Positions 1-6,177 of a stretch of DNA of 18,235 nucleotides are shown piece by piece; within the stretch, counting starts at the first letter, position 1; each line of letters opens with the position of its first letter. The notes under the pieces were generated by a model, which worked only from the letters and a program-made list of their open reading frames with translations, did not search any database and had not been told where the DNA came from. Location of the stretch: contig JAEZZE010000207.1 of the NCBI GenBank assembly GCA_023418755.1, forward strand, positions 1-18,235, read 5' to 3'. The translations under genes and the position numbers were made by a program. This DNA comes from Bacillota bacterium (GTDB lineage Bacteria; Bacillota; Bacilli; Paenibacillales; Paenibacillaceae).

Positions 1-53
1 CAGCAACCGGAAGGAGATACATCCCCCACAAAACATTAATCGAGATAAAGCAA

Positions 54-94
54 GGCTGCTCATAAGTTACTTATGAGACAGCCCCACTTTTTTT
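54..94 (+). terminator. Rho-independent terminator of a gene left of the window
   Basis: GGCTG (54-58) and CTCATAAG (59-66) pair with CTTATGAG (70-77) and CAGCC (79-83) around a TTA loop, with one bulged A at 78. A run of seven T follows at 88-94. This is a classic rightward intrinsic terminator, so a rightward gene probably ends just left of it. Short open stretches at 1-39 could be its tail, but I cannot identify the protein. On the opposite strand the hairpin is followed only by TTGCTTTAT, so it could weakly stop the leftward ROK operon as well. Confidence 0.8.
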
Positions 95-156
95 CATCGC
101 TTAAACTTTGTATGTCCTTACTTACGGGTCAGCCTTTTTCTTTGACGGCCAAGCCG

Positions 157-1116
157 CTACTGCTCTATCCTATCGGAACGGCTCACCAGGGCCGCTCCGA
201 TGGCGCCGGCCTCCTTGCCCAGAGAAGGGGAGACGAACCGGACGCCGGATATCATCGAGGAGATGCCGCGATCGGCGATCGCTTCTCGCATCGGCTCCAT
301 CAGCGGCTCGCCGATGTTCGCCGCGCCTCCGCCGATGACGATCACTTCCGGATTCATGACATGGATGATGCTGACCATGCCGTTACCGAGCGCGAGCCCG
401 GCTTCCCTGAGCACTCGGCGGGACAGCTCGTCTCCTTCCGCGGCGGCCTCCGCGACGTGGCGAGAGGTTAGCGCTTCGCCGCCGGCTTTGCCGAGAAGCA
501 ATCCGGCTTGCTCGGGATGGTCGGCCGCCAGCTTGGCTGCGCTCCGCGCGATGGCCGTGCCAGAGGCGTAGAGTTCCAGGCAGCCGATGTTGCCGCAGGC
601 GCAGCGGGGTCCGTTCATGTCGACGGTGATATGGCCCAGTTCGCCCGCGCTGTTGTCTCTGCCCCGAACGAGCCGGCCCGCACTAACGATGCCCGCTCCG
701 ATCCCCGTGGACACCGTGACGTAGACGCAATTTTCCGTGCCTTTCCCGGCGCCGGCCGCCCATTCTCCGTAAGCCGCCGCATTGGCGTCGTTCTCCAGGT
801 TCACCGGCACGCCGAACTCCAGCTCCAGCCGTTTGCCGAGAGGCACCTCGTTCCATCCCAGGTTAGCCGCGTAGGCGACGACGCCTTCCTTCGCGTTTAG
901 CGTCCCGGCCGTCGCAACGCCGATACTGGCAAGCTGCCGCCCCGTTCCGAGATTGTCCCTGATTAGCCCGATCATCCGCCCGATAACGGCGTCGGCCCCC
1001 TCATGCGCCAAAGTCGCCGTCTCAGTCCGAGAGACGACGTCGCCTTGCCCGTTTAACAGCACCGCAAGAATTTTCGTGCCGCCCAGATCGATGCCGGCAT
1101 ATACCTTGTCACTCAT
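157..1116 (-). CDS. ROK-family sugar kinase (glucokinase-like)
   Basis: A 319-residue cytoplasmic kinase predicted to phosphorylate a hexose (glucose, N-acetylglucosamine, fructose or similar) with ATP. The N-terminal phosphate-binding motif DLGGTK is at residues 10-15. The LENDANAAAYGE block around residue 108 contains the likely catalytic base D110. ELGH (159-162) and the zinc-type motif CACGNIGC (172-179) are the ROK signature. The start is set at the ATG at 1116, preceded by GGAGGT at good spacing; the frame stays open to 1563, but that extension is antisense to the next gene and unlike the family. The gene begins 5 bp after the stop of the upstream ROK repressor, and its ribosome site overlaps that gene's end, so the two are almost certainly co-transcribed. 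Length is normal for ROK kinases. The exact sugar cannot be told from sequence. Confidence 0.92.
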   Translation of the reverse strand: MSDKVYAGIDLGGTKILAVLLNGQGDVVSRTETATLAHEGADAVIGRMIGLIRDNLGTGRQLASIGVATAGTLNAKEGVVAYAANLGWNEVPLGKRLELEFGVPVNLENDANAAAYGEWAAGAGKGTENCVYVTVSTGIGAGIVSAGRLVRGRDNSAGELGHITVDMNGPRCACGNIGCLELYASGTAIARSAAKLAADHPEQAGLLLGKAGGEALTSRHVAEAAAEGDELSRRVLREAGLALGNGMVSIIHVMNPEVIVIGGGAANIGEPLMEPMREAIADRGISSMISGVRFVSPSLGKEAGAIGAALVSRSDRIEQ

Positions 1117-1121
1117 AGTCG

Positions 1122-2321
1122 TTAACCTCCACCCGAATTGTTCATTAAGGATGATTGAAAGATTTGCTGCAGCATTAACGTTGCCGAACCGAACAGAGCC
1201 CCCTTCTCTCCGAATGCGGAAGGCAGCAGCCGATCCGGCGCGAATTTGACCGGGAACGTCGATCTCTCCAGGACGGTACGCAGCTTCGCCGACAGCTTGG
1301 GCGAACGATTGGTCCAGCCTTCGATTACGACGACCTCCGGACCGACGAGCTGCACGATGCCCGCAATCGTCAATCTCGCCGCTTCGACGGCTTGCCCGAA
1401 GATCGGCTCCAGCCAAGCTTCCCCGGTCTCGTATCTCGCCAGCATCTCGTCGAAGTCCTTCGGCGGCTCGGTTCCGACTTCCTTGGCATAGGCTTGGCCT
1501 TTGCTCAGCAGGAACGGACCGGTCAGATAGGTTTCCACGCAGCCTCGCTGTCCGCAATTGCATACCTCTCCGTTCGGATCGATGGAGACGTGACCGATCT
1601 CCCCCGCCGCTCCGCCGAAGCCGGAATGAATCCTGGAATCGATCACGATGCCCGCGCCGACCCCTTCGTTCATCGTGACGTAGACGAGGCTGCTTCGGCC
1701 CATCCCCGCGCCGGAATAATGCTCGGCGAACGCCGCCGCGTTGGAATCGTTGACGATTTTGATCGGAACGCCGGGAAAGAAAGCCGAAATCGGCTTGCGC
1801 GGATTGAATTCGTTCAGCTTAAGCAGACTGGAATAGAGAACGCTTCCCGCCCTCTCGTCGATAATGCCCGGGGCGGCGATGCCGATTCCCTTGAGGGAGT
1901 CGGCGTTCAAGCGTTCCACTTGACTCGTGCAGCTGCTTAGGGCGTCATGGATTTGCTCCGCGAGCGAATCGTTGCCGGCGGCGATCCGCGTCTTGGATTC
2001 GGCGATGCACTGGCCGTGCAAGTTCAGCACCGCGCAGATAAGATGCTTGTTGCCGAGCGATAGGCCGATCACGTATCCGCCGTCCTTATTGATCTGCAGG
2101 GAGATCGCCTTGCGTCCAGCCCCCGAGGACGGCTTCGCTCCGACTTCTTCGACAAGGCCGTCCCCGATCAGATCCTCGACCAGCGCCGATACGGTGGCGG
2201 CGCTCAGCTTGGTGGCTCTCTTCAGCTCGGCGCGCGTCAAGCGTCCTTCGAGTCGGAGCAAATTCAAGATCGCGGCCGTGTTTATTTCTTTCATCAGCTT
2301 GAGGTTGCCTTTCCTATGCAC
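1122..2321 (-). CDS. ROK-family transcriptional repressor (NagC/XylR type)
   Basis: A 399-residue repressor with an N-terminal winged helix-turn-helix at about residues 12-60 (NTAAILNLLRLEGRLTRAEL, then TKLSAATVSALVEDL). It is followed by a ROK sugar-binding domain with ELGH-like EIGH (241-244) and the zinc motif CNCGQRGC (254-261). Such proteins bind operators near their own genes and are released by a sugar or sugar phosphate. The start is GTG at 2321 behind GGGAGG with slightly long spacing; an in-frame ATG at 2294 lacks a ribosome site and would cut close to the DNA-binding domain. The gene heads a two-gene operon with the downstream ROK kinase. A 27-bp imperfect palindrome at 2376-2402 lies in its upstream region and is the likely autoregulatory operator. 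Family assignment is firm; the effector is unknown. Confidence 0.93.
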   Translation of the reverse strand: MHRKGNLKLMKEINTAAILNLLRLEGRLTRAELKRATKLSAATVSALVEDLIGDGLVEEVGAKPSSGAGRKAISLQINKDGGYVIGLSLGNKHLICAVLNLHGQCIAESKTRIAAGNDSLAEQIHDALSSCTSQVERLNADSLKGIGIAAPGIIDERAGSVLYSSLLKLNEFNPRKPISAFFPGVPIKIVNDSNAAAFAEHYSGAGMGRSSLVYVTMNEGVGAGIVIDSRIHSGFGGAAGEIGHVSIDPNGEVCNCGQRGCVETYLTGPFLLSKGQAYAKEVGTEPPKDFDEMLARYETGEAWLEPIFGQAVEAARLTIAGIVQLVGPEVVVIEGWTNRSPKLSAKLRTVLERSTFPVKFAPDRLLPSAFGEKGALFGSATLMLQQIFQSSLMNNSGGG

Positions 2322-2356
2322 CTTGACCCGAACCTCCCAACTACTCTCCGAAGGCT

Positions 2357-2362
2357 AGTGTA
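2357..2362 (-). promoter_or_regulatory. Candidate extended -10 for the ROK operon
   Basis: On the leftward strand TACACT is preceded by TG one base upstream (TGCTACACT), an extended -10 pattern. It would place transcription start about 29 bases before the GTG at 2321. No good -35 is visible at 17-18 bp; that position falls within the palindrome at 2376-2402. Confidence 0.4.
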
Positions 2363-2375
2363 GCACATATTACGA

Positions 2376-2402
2376 ATTCATTCATTCACTGAACGAATTA
2401 AT
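2376..2402. promoter_or_regulatory. 27-bp imperfect palindrome, candidate ROK operator
   Basis: Two 13-base half-sites flank a central C at 2389 and pair at 11 of 13 positions. The core is TTCATTCA-C-TGAACGAA (2381-2397) with a single mismatch. It sits between the divergent repressor and aldo/keto reductase genes, over the expected -35 of the leftward promoter and 6 bp upstream of the -35 of the rightward one. This position is ideal for control of both by the adjacent ROK repressor. Binding is inferred from position and symmetry only. Confidence 0.6.
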
Positions 2403-2408
2403 GTCATT

Positions 2409-2437
2409 TTGAATTCGCGACCCCGTTGGCTTATACT
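2409..2437 (+). promoter_or_regulatory. Sigma-A promoter of the aldo/keto reductase gene
   Basis: TTGAAT (2409-2414), a 17-bp spacer and TATACT (2432-2437) form a near-consensus vegetative promoter. It would start transcription around 2444, about 36 bases before the ATG at 2480. Confidence 0.75.
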
Positions 2438-2479
2438 GATTAAAGATTTTAATCCCATACGAATTGGAGGAGATTGTTC

Positions 2480-3334
2480 ATGAGTCAAACGACCGCTGCG
2501 CATCTGCAAGACTCCGTCGCGCTGAACAACGGCGTACGCATGCCGTGGTTCGGACTGGGCGTATTCAAGGTCCAGGAAGGAAACGAAGTGATCGATTCGG
2601 TGAAAACCGCCATCAAGATCGGCTACCGCAGCATCGATACCGCGGCGATCTACCGGAACGAGGAGGGCGTCGGACAAGCGATCGCGGAAGCGGCGCGCGA
2701 ATATTCGGTGCCCCGCGAAGAGCTGTTCGTTACCTCCAAGGTGTGGAACTCCGACCAGGGGTACCAGTCGACGCTGGACGCGTTCGACCTCAGCCTGAAG
2801 AAGCTCGGTCTCGACTATCTGGACCTCTATCTCATCCATTGGCCGGTCAAAGGCAAATACAAAGAAACTTGGAAAGCGCTCGAGCAGATTTACAAGTCGG
2901 GCAAAGTCCGGGCGATCGGCGTCAGCAACTTCCTCGTCCACCATCTGGAGGATTTGCTTACCGAAGCGGAGGTCGTGCCGGCAGTCGACCAAGTGGAACT
3001 GCATCCTTACTTAACAAGGGTAGAGGTTCGCGAATTCGCCCGCTCCAAAGGCATTCAGATCGAAGCTTGGTCTCCTCTGGCCCAAGGGCTAGTGCTTAAG
3101 GACCCCGTCATCGAGGGGCTGGCCGCCAAATACGGCAAGACCGCCGCGCAGATCGTGCTTCGCTGGAACCTGCAGAGCGGGATCGTCACGATTCCGAAAT
3201 CGATTCAGCCGGCGCGGATTGCCGCCAACGCGGACTTGTTCGACTTCGAGCTCAGCCGTGAAGACGTTGCCGCCATCGACGCCCTCAACCGCAACCAGCG
3301 GGTCGGGTCCGATCCGGACAACTTTAACTTCTAA
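2480..3334 (+). CDS. Aldo/keto reductase (AKR5-like, NADPH-dependent)
   Basis: A 284-residue cytoplasmic TIM-barrel oxidoreductase that reduces aldehydes or ketones with NADPH. The full catalytic tetrad is visible: D53 and Y58 in SIDTAAIYRNEEGVG, K87 in VTSKVWNSDQG and H120 in YLDLYLIHWPV. The NADPH-binding IPKS motif is at 238-241. Length and motifs resemble Bacillus YvgN/YtbE, which act on methylglyoxal-type and other small carbonyls; that substrate is an inference here. The ATG at 2480 follows GGAGGAGA at normal spacing; a TTG at 2474 is in frame but too close to the ribosome site. It is transcribed divergently from the ROK repressor and has its own strong promoter next to the shared palindrome. 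A strong terminator follows. Confidence 0.95.
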   Translation: MSQTTAAHLQDSVALNNGVRMPWFGLGVFKVQEGNEVIDSVKTAIKIGYRSIDTAAIYRNEEGVGQAIAEAAREYSVPREELFVTSKVWNSDQGYQSTLDAFDLSLKKLGLDYLDLYLIHWPVKGKYKETWKALEQIYKSGKVRAIGVSNFLVHHLEDLLTEAEVVPAVDQVELHPYLTRVEVREFARSKGIQIEAWSPLAQGLVLKDPVIEGLAAKYGKTAAQIVLRWNLQSGIVTIPKSIQPARIAANADLFDFELSREDVAAIDALNRNQRVGSDPDNFNF

Positions 3335-3360
3335 CCGATAGCGAACCCTCATATCCAAAT

Positions 3361-3406
3361 AAGAAGGCTTTGTCCTCCGCTTCCCCGCGGGCGACAAAGC
3401 CTTCTT
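3361..3406. terminator. Intrinsic terminator shared by convergent genes
   Basis: A perfect 14-bp stem, AAGAAGGCTTTGTC (3361-3374) with GACAAAGCCTTCTT (3393-3406), encloses a GC-rich loop. It lies between the rightward reductase (ends 3334) and the leftward small gene (ends 3431). The flanks are only moderately T-rich, but the symmetry suggests it works in both directions. Confidence 0.8.
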
Positions 3407-3430
3407 CGCCGTAACGGCCCGCGCGGTCGG

Positions 3431-3649
3431 CTAGACGCCCGTACGCCGTTTCTGATTGTTTTGCACCTTGTGAATTTGCGTTTTCATCTTCTTCGTTGCC
3501 GTCGAGAAGCCGTCTTTCCCGCTCGCGCCCGGCTGGCGCCCCTGCTTCTTCCGCTCGAGAATGCGCTTGATCGCTTCGGCTTGGCTCAGCTTCTTCGCGG
3601 CTTCCCCGTTCCGGTCTTCCCCGGCCGGGTTCGCGCGGCTATCGTCCAT
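3431..3649 (-). CDS. Small basic protein of unknown function
   Basis: A 72-residue hydrophilic protein, strongly basic in its second half (KKMKTQIHKVQNNQKRRTGV at the end), with an acidic N-terminus. A probable helix SQAEAIKRILERKK lies in the middle. I see no signal peptide, membrane segment or named domain. The start ATG at 3649 is preceded by a G-rich stretch, GGGGGCGAG, that is an imperfect ribosome site. It lies 50 bp downstream of speD on the same strand and just before the shared terminator at 3361-3406, so it may be the last gene of the speD operon. The basic charge would suit nucleic-acid or ribosome contact, but that is a guess. Coding status is likely, not certain. Confidence 0.6.
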   Translation of the reverse strand: MDDSRANPAGEDRNGEAAKKLSQAEAIKRILERKKQGRQPGASGKDGFSTATKKMKTQIHKVQNNQKRRTGV

Positions 3650-3699
3650 GTTCTCGCCCCCATGATCGTATCCCGTCTATTCTACAACACCGAGACGGT

Positions 3700-4506
3700 T
3701 CAAGTCCTGTTTTTTCCGTAAAAGATTTCGTCCATCTCCGCCTTCAGCTGTCTCGCGATCTCTTCCTGCTCCTCCGGACGCAGCTTATCCTTGCCGTAGC
3801 CGAACAAATAATTGTCCAGATCGAATTCTCGCAGCTTGCACTTCGTATGAAAAATATGCTCCTGGTACACGTTAACGTCGATCATGTCGTATTGCCGCAC
3901 GATTTCTTCGGGAATGTAATTTTGGATGGAGTCGATGCCGTGGTCGATAAACAGCTTGTCGCCGTTAATGTCTCTCGTAAAACCTCTGACGCGGTAATCG
4001 ATCGTCATAATGTCGGTGTCGAACGAGTTAATTAGAAAGTTAAGCGCCTTAAGCGGGGAAATTTCGCCGCAGGTCGATACGTCGATGTCCGCGCGGAACG
4101 TGCTGATGCCCTCGCTCGGATGGTATTCCGGATACGTATGCACGGTGACGTGGCTCTTGTCCAATTGCATGACGACGTTGCCCGGCAGCGGGCCGGGCGA
4201 TTCGTCGTACGAGGCTTCCGGCACTTCCACGATCGGGCCCTCCGACACGAGCAAGGTCACGCTGGCTCCCTGCGGAACGTAGTCCTGCTTCGCCGTATTC
4301 AGCACGTGCGCTCCGATGATGTCGGACACGGCGCCTAGAATGTGGGTCAGCCGTTCCGAATTGTACTGTTCGTCGATATAGGCGATATACGCTTCGCGTT
4401 CTTCCCTCGTCTTCGTATAGCAAATATCGTACATATTGAAGCTGAGCGTCTTCGTCAAATTGTTGAAACCGTGCAGCGTAATCCGTTCTTCGCCGGTTTT
4501 CCGCAT
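3700..4506 (-). CDS. speD: S-adenosylmethionine decarboxylase proenzyme, long (E. coli-type) form
   Basis: A 268-residue proenzyme that cleaves itself to create a pyruvoyl cofactor and decarboxylates S-adenosylmethionine, giving the aminopropyl donor for spermidine. The self-cleavage site is LDKSHVTVHTYPE (115-127): the cut would fall between K117 and S118, making S118 the pyruvoyl group. H123 and C146 (in DVSTCGEISPLKALN) match the processing and proton-donor residues of the family. The length matches the E. coli type, not the roughly 125-residue form of Bacillus subtilis. The ATG at 4506 follows GGGAGGGG at 7 bp. The gene lies 20 bp after a membrane protein gene on the same strand, so the two are probably co-transcribed. 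No spermidine synthase (speE) is in the window, so it must be elsewhere or replaced by another aminopropyl acceptor. Confidence 0.96.
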   Translation of the reverse strand: MRKTGEERITLHGFNNLTKTLSFNMYDICYTKTREEREAYIAYIDEQYNSERLTHILGAVSDIIGAHVLNTAKQDYVPQGASVTLLVSEGPIVEVPEASYDESPGPLPGNVVMQLDKSHVTVHTYPEYHPSEGISTFRADIDVSTCGEISPLKALNFLINSFDTDIMTIDYRVRGFTRDINGDKLFIDHGIDSIQNYIPEEIVRQYDMIDVNVYQEHIFHTKCKLREFDLDNYLFGYGKDKLRPEEQEEIARQLKAEMDEIFYGKNRT

Positions 4507-4526
4507 TCGTCATCCCCTCCCATTTT

Positions 4527-5153
4527 CTACATGTTACCCGTTATGCGTTCGTCCGATTCGCTCTCGGCGGTCGGGGATGGGGTTTGGGAGGCTTTTTTCT
4601 TGGCGGCTCTCTTCTTGAACAGGAGGAAAATAACGACGAGCGGGATCGCAATCGCGGCGATATAGAGGGAAACGTCCTTCACCATGCCTTCGGCTGCGCG
4701 GCCGTAGCTGTAGAACAGCAGTCCGACGGCGTAGAACTTGACGGCGCGGCCGAACGCGGCGTACGCTAACAGTCTCCACAGCGGATAATTCAAGCACCCG
4801 GACAAGATCGTGAACACCTTGAACGGAATCGGGGTAAAGGAACCGATCAGAATCGCGGCTTCTCCGCTCTTCTGGAACATCCTCGTAGCGCTGTCGACCC
4901 ATGATTTCTTCAGAAATTTATGGAGGACGGACTGCCCCAGCAGCTTGCCGATCAAATAACCGAAAGGGGTGCCGAGCAAACAAGCCACGTAGCCGGCCGT
5001 CGCCAGCCATAAAGCGTTGGAAGGCTGCATCAAGCTTAGCGGCACTTGCAGGAAAAAAGCGGGAATCGGAAAAAAGATCGCGTCGGCGAAAGAGTGCAAA
5101 AACAATCCCCAGATGCCAAATTGCATGAGTGTATCGATCAAGTTTTGAAACAT
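4527..5153 (-). CDS. YqaA/DedA-type membrane protein (VTT domain)
   Basis: A 208-residue integral membrane protein. Hydrophobic segments lie near residues 11-37, 47-70, 98-120, 128-150 and 163-180, followed by a charged, K/R- then S/E-rich cytoplasmic tail. The block GSFTPIPFKVFTILSG (104-119) and the AFGRAVKF segment (133-140) are typical of the VTT (SNARE-associated/DedA) family in its YqaA subgroup. Members of the wider family are implicated in lipid flipping and membrane homeostasis; the YqaA branch has no firm function. The ATG at 5153 follows AGGAG. It precedes speD by 20 bp on the same strand, suggesting a joint transcript and possibly a membrane or polyamine-related link, though that is inference. 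Confidence 0.9.
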   Translation of the reverse strand: MFQNLIDTLMQFGIWGLFLHSFADAIFFPIPAFFLQVPLSLMQPSNALWLATAGYVACLLGTPFGYLIGKLLGQSVLHKFLKKSWVDSATRMFQKSGEAAILIGSFTPIPFKVFTILSGCLNYPLWRLLAYAAFGRAVKFYAVGLLFYSYGRAAEGMVKDVSLYIAAIAIPLVVIFLLFKKRAAKKKASQTPSPTAESESDERITGNM

Positions 5154-5201
5154 AGCCGGCTCCTATCCGAACGATCTGTCGTTATTTGTCGCTGTCCTTT
5201 C

Positions 5202-5240
5202 GGTCCTCCTTACTAGAAATTCTAGACCTATCTTATTATA
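5202..5240 (-). promoter_or_regulatory. Candidate promoter/leader of the yqaA-speD unit
   Basis: Reading leftward, TATAAT (5240-5235) stands in a very AT-rich stretch, then a perfect 13-bp palindrome CTAGAAATTCTAG (5225-5213), then an ideal ribosome-site string AAGGAGGACC (5211-5202). No good -35 lies at 16-18 bp from TATAAT. No start codon follows the AAGGAGG at usable distance; the real start is about 50 bases further at 5153 with its own AGGAG. AGACCTA occurs twice, at 5224-5230 and 5272-5278, flanking the -10. The whole 5154-5340 gap holds no gene. Confidence 0.4.
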
Positions 5241-5340
5241 TACTCAATTTGTTAAGGTCGAGTTTCAAATCAGACCTAAGACTAGTTTTTTTAACGATTC
5301 AGAACATTTATTTTTCAAGCTTGTCCTTACCTGTATCGTC

Positions 5341-5973
5341 TCAGCAAAGCTTTTCCGACGTCAAAGAGGACGCCGAAGGCGTTATTGCTTGTCCGTAAAT
5401 AAAGCTTTCCAACCGATTTAAGCCGTTCTCCTCGATCGGAGGCGTATTGTCGTAGGCCAGCACGCTGCCGTCCGGTAGAGCCCATGCGGGCGTCTCCTTG
5501 ACCAGCGAGCGGCTGAATTCCTCCCAGTGTTCCAGCTTCCAGCGATCCAGCTTCGTCGCCCGGCGTTCGATCCGCTCCCGGTAGACCGCCAAGTCGGACA
5601 GATAGACGACCACGACCTTCACCTCGACGGCGGCGGCCGCCGCCCCGATCCTCACCAGTTCCCCGCGAAGCCATTGCGGGTCTTTCGTCTCTTTCGTAAA
5701 GGGACCTATCACATAGGCGTCGTTGCCCAGCTCCGCGTTTTCCAGCGCGGCATCCATCGTGATCCGATAGCCGAGATCCCGGCACAACCGCTTGTATTCG
5801 GCCGAATCCCGATCGCTCGGGTCCAGTCCCGCCTGCGTCATGATCGCCTCCGCGGCCGGTCTCAGCAGCGTGTCCATATCCAGCAAAGCCGCCCGGCGTC
5901 TGGCCGCCAGCTTTTTCGCCAGCGTCGTTTTCCCCGAACCCGCCCCGCCGATAAAAAATACGAGTTTTGCCAT
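5341..5973 (-). CDS. P-loop NTPase / small-molecule kinase-like protein
   Basis: A 210-residue cytoplasmic protein with a clear Walker A motif GGAGSGKTT (9-17) at its N-terminus, then DMDTLL (32-37) where shikimate- or gluconate-kinase-like folds place an acidic substrate-binding residue. A hydrophobic strand KVVVVYLSDL is followed by an arginine-rich segment ERIERRATKLDRWK, typical of the lid of AAA_33/zeta-toxin/adenylate-kinase-type P-loop kinases. The substrate cannot be told. The ATG at 5973 has GGGAG upstream. A leftward promoter at 6016-6045 suits it, and the divergent neighbour is katA. The 187-bp gap to the yqaA gene downstream suggests it is transcribed alone. Antisense open frames across it are shadows. 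Confidence 0.8.
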   Translation of the reverse strand: MAKLVFFIGGAGSGKTTLAKKLAARRRAALLDMDTLLRPAAEAIMTQAGLDPSDRDSAEYKRLCRDLGYRITMDAALENAELGNDAYVIGPFTKETKDPQWLRGELVRIGAAAAAVEVKVVVVYLSDLAVYRERIERRATKLDRWKLEHWEEFSRSLVKETPAWALPDGSVLAYDNTPPIEENGLNRLESFIYGQAITPSASSLTSEKLC

Positions 5974-6015
5974 TGCATGCCGCTCCCGTCATCGTATCGT
6001 TGACCTTCAACCTCT

Positions 6016-6045
6016 ATTCTATGGGAAAAAGCGCCTGTATCGCAA
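6016..6045 (-). promoter_or_regulatory. Sigma-A-like promoter of the P-loop kinase gene
   Basis: On the leftward strand TTGCGA (6045-6040), an 18-bp spacer and TAGAAT (6021-6016) form a fair vegetative promoter. It would start transcription about 35-40 bases before the ATG at 5973. Confidence 0.55.
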
Positions 6046-6090
6046 AAACGCCCGTGCGGCGGCGCATTTCGCGTCGTTTTCTGTCGTTAT

Positions 6091-6105
6091 TTAGAATTAA
6101 TATAA
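6091..6105. promoter_or_regulatory. PerR box 1 upstream of katA
   Basis: TTAGAATTAATATAA agrees with the Bacillus PerR consensus TTATAATNATTATAA at all but two positions. It lies 7 bp upstream of the -35 of the katA promoter. PerR repression of katA, relieved by peroxide, is well established in Bacillus subtilis; binding here is inferred. Confidence 0.7.
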
Positions 6106-6112
6106 AATAGTA

Positions 6113-6140
6113 TTGATTATTCTCTGAGAAACGCTATCAT
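6113..6140 (+). promoter_or_regulatory. katA promoter
   Basis: TTGATT (6113-6118), a 16-bp spacer and TATCAT (6135-6140) form a plausible vegetative promoter with transcription start near 6147. It lies exactly between two PerR-box-like palindromes. Confidence 0.6.
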
Positions 6141-6145
6141 TATAT

Positions 6146-6160
6146 TTAGATTAATTCTAA
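6146..6160. promoter_or_regulatory. PerR box 2 over the katA start site
   Basis: TTAGATTAATTCTAA is a near-perfect palindrome with 12 of 15 positions fitting the PerR consensus (counting the free base). Read on the other strand it contains TTTAGAATTAAT, the same string as in box 1, so the two boxes are inverted copies about 55 bp apart. It covers the predicted transcription start, where a bound repressor would block initiation. Confidence 0.65.
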
Positions 6161-6177
6161 ACTAGGAGTGATCGTTG

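Noticed and set aside
54..94. Insertion-sequence terminal repeat at the left edge
   Set aside because: The inverted repeat has a 3-base loop and a T-run, so it is a terminator; no matching end, transposase or target duplication is visible in the window.
1117..1563. N-terminal extension of the ROK kinase frame
   Set aside because: The extension overlaps the 3' end of the ROK repressor in another frame, has no family resemblance, and the ATG at 1116 has an excellent ribosome site followed directly by the conserved N-terminal motif.
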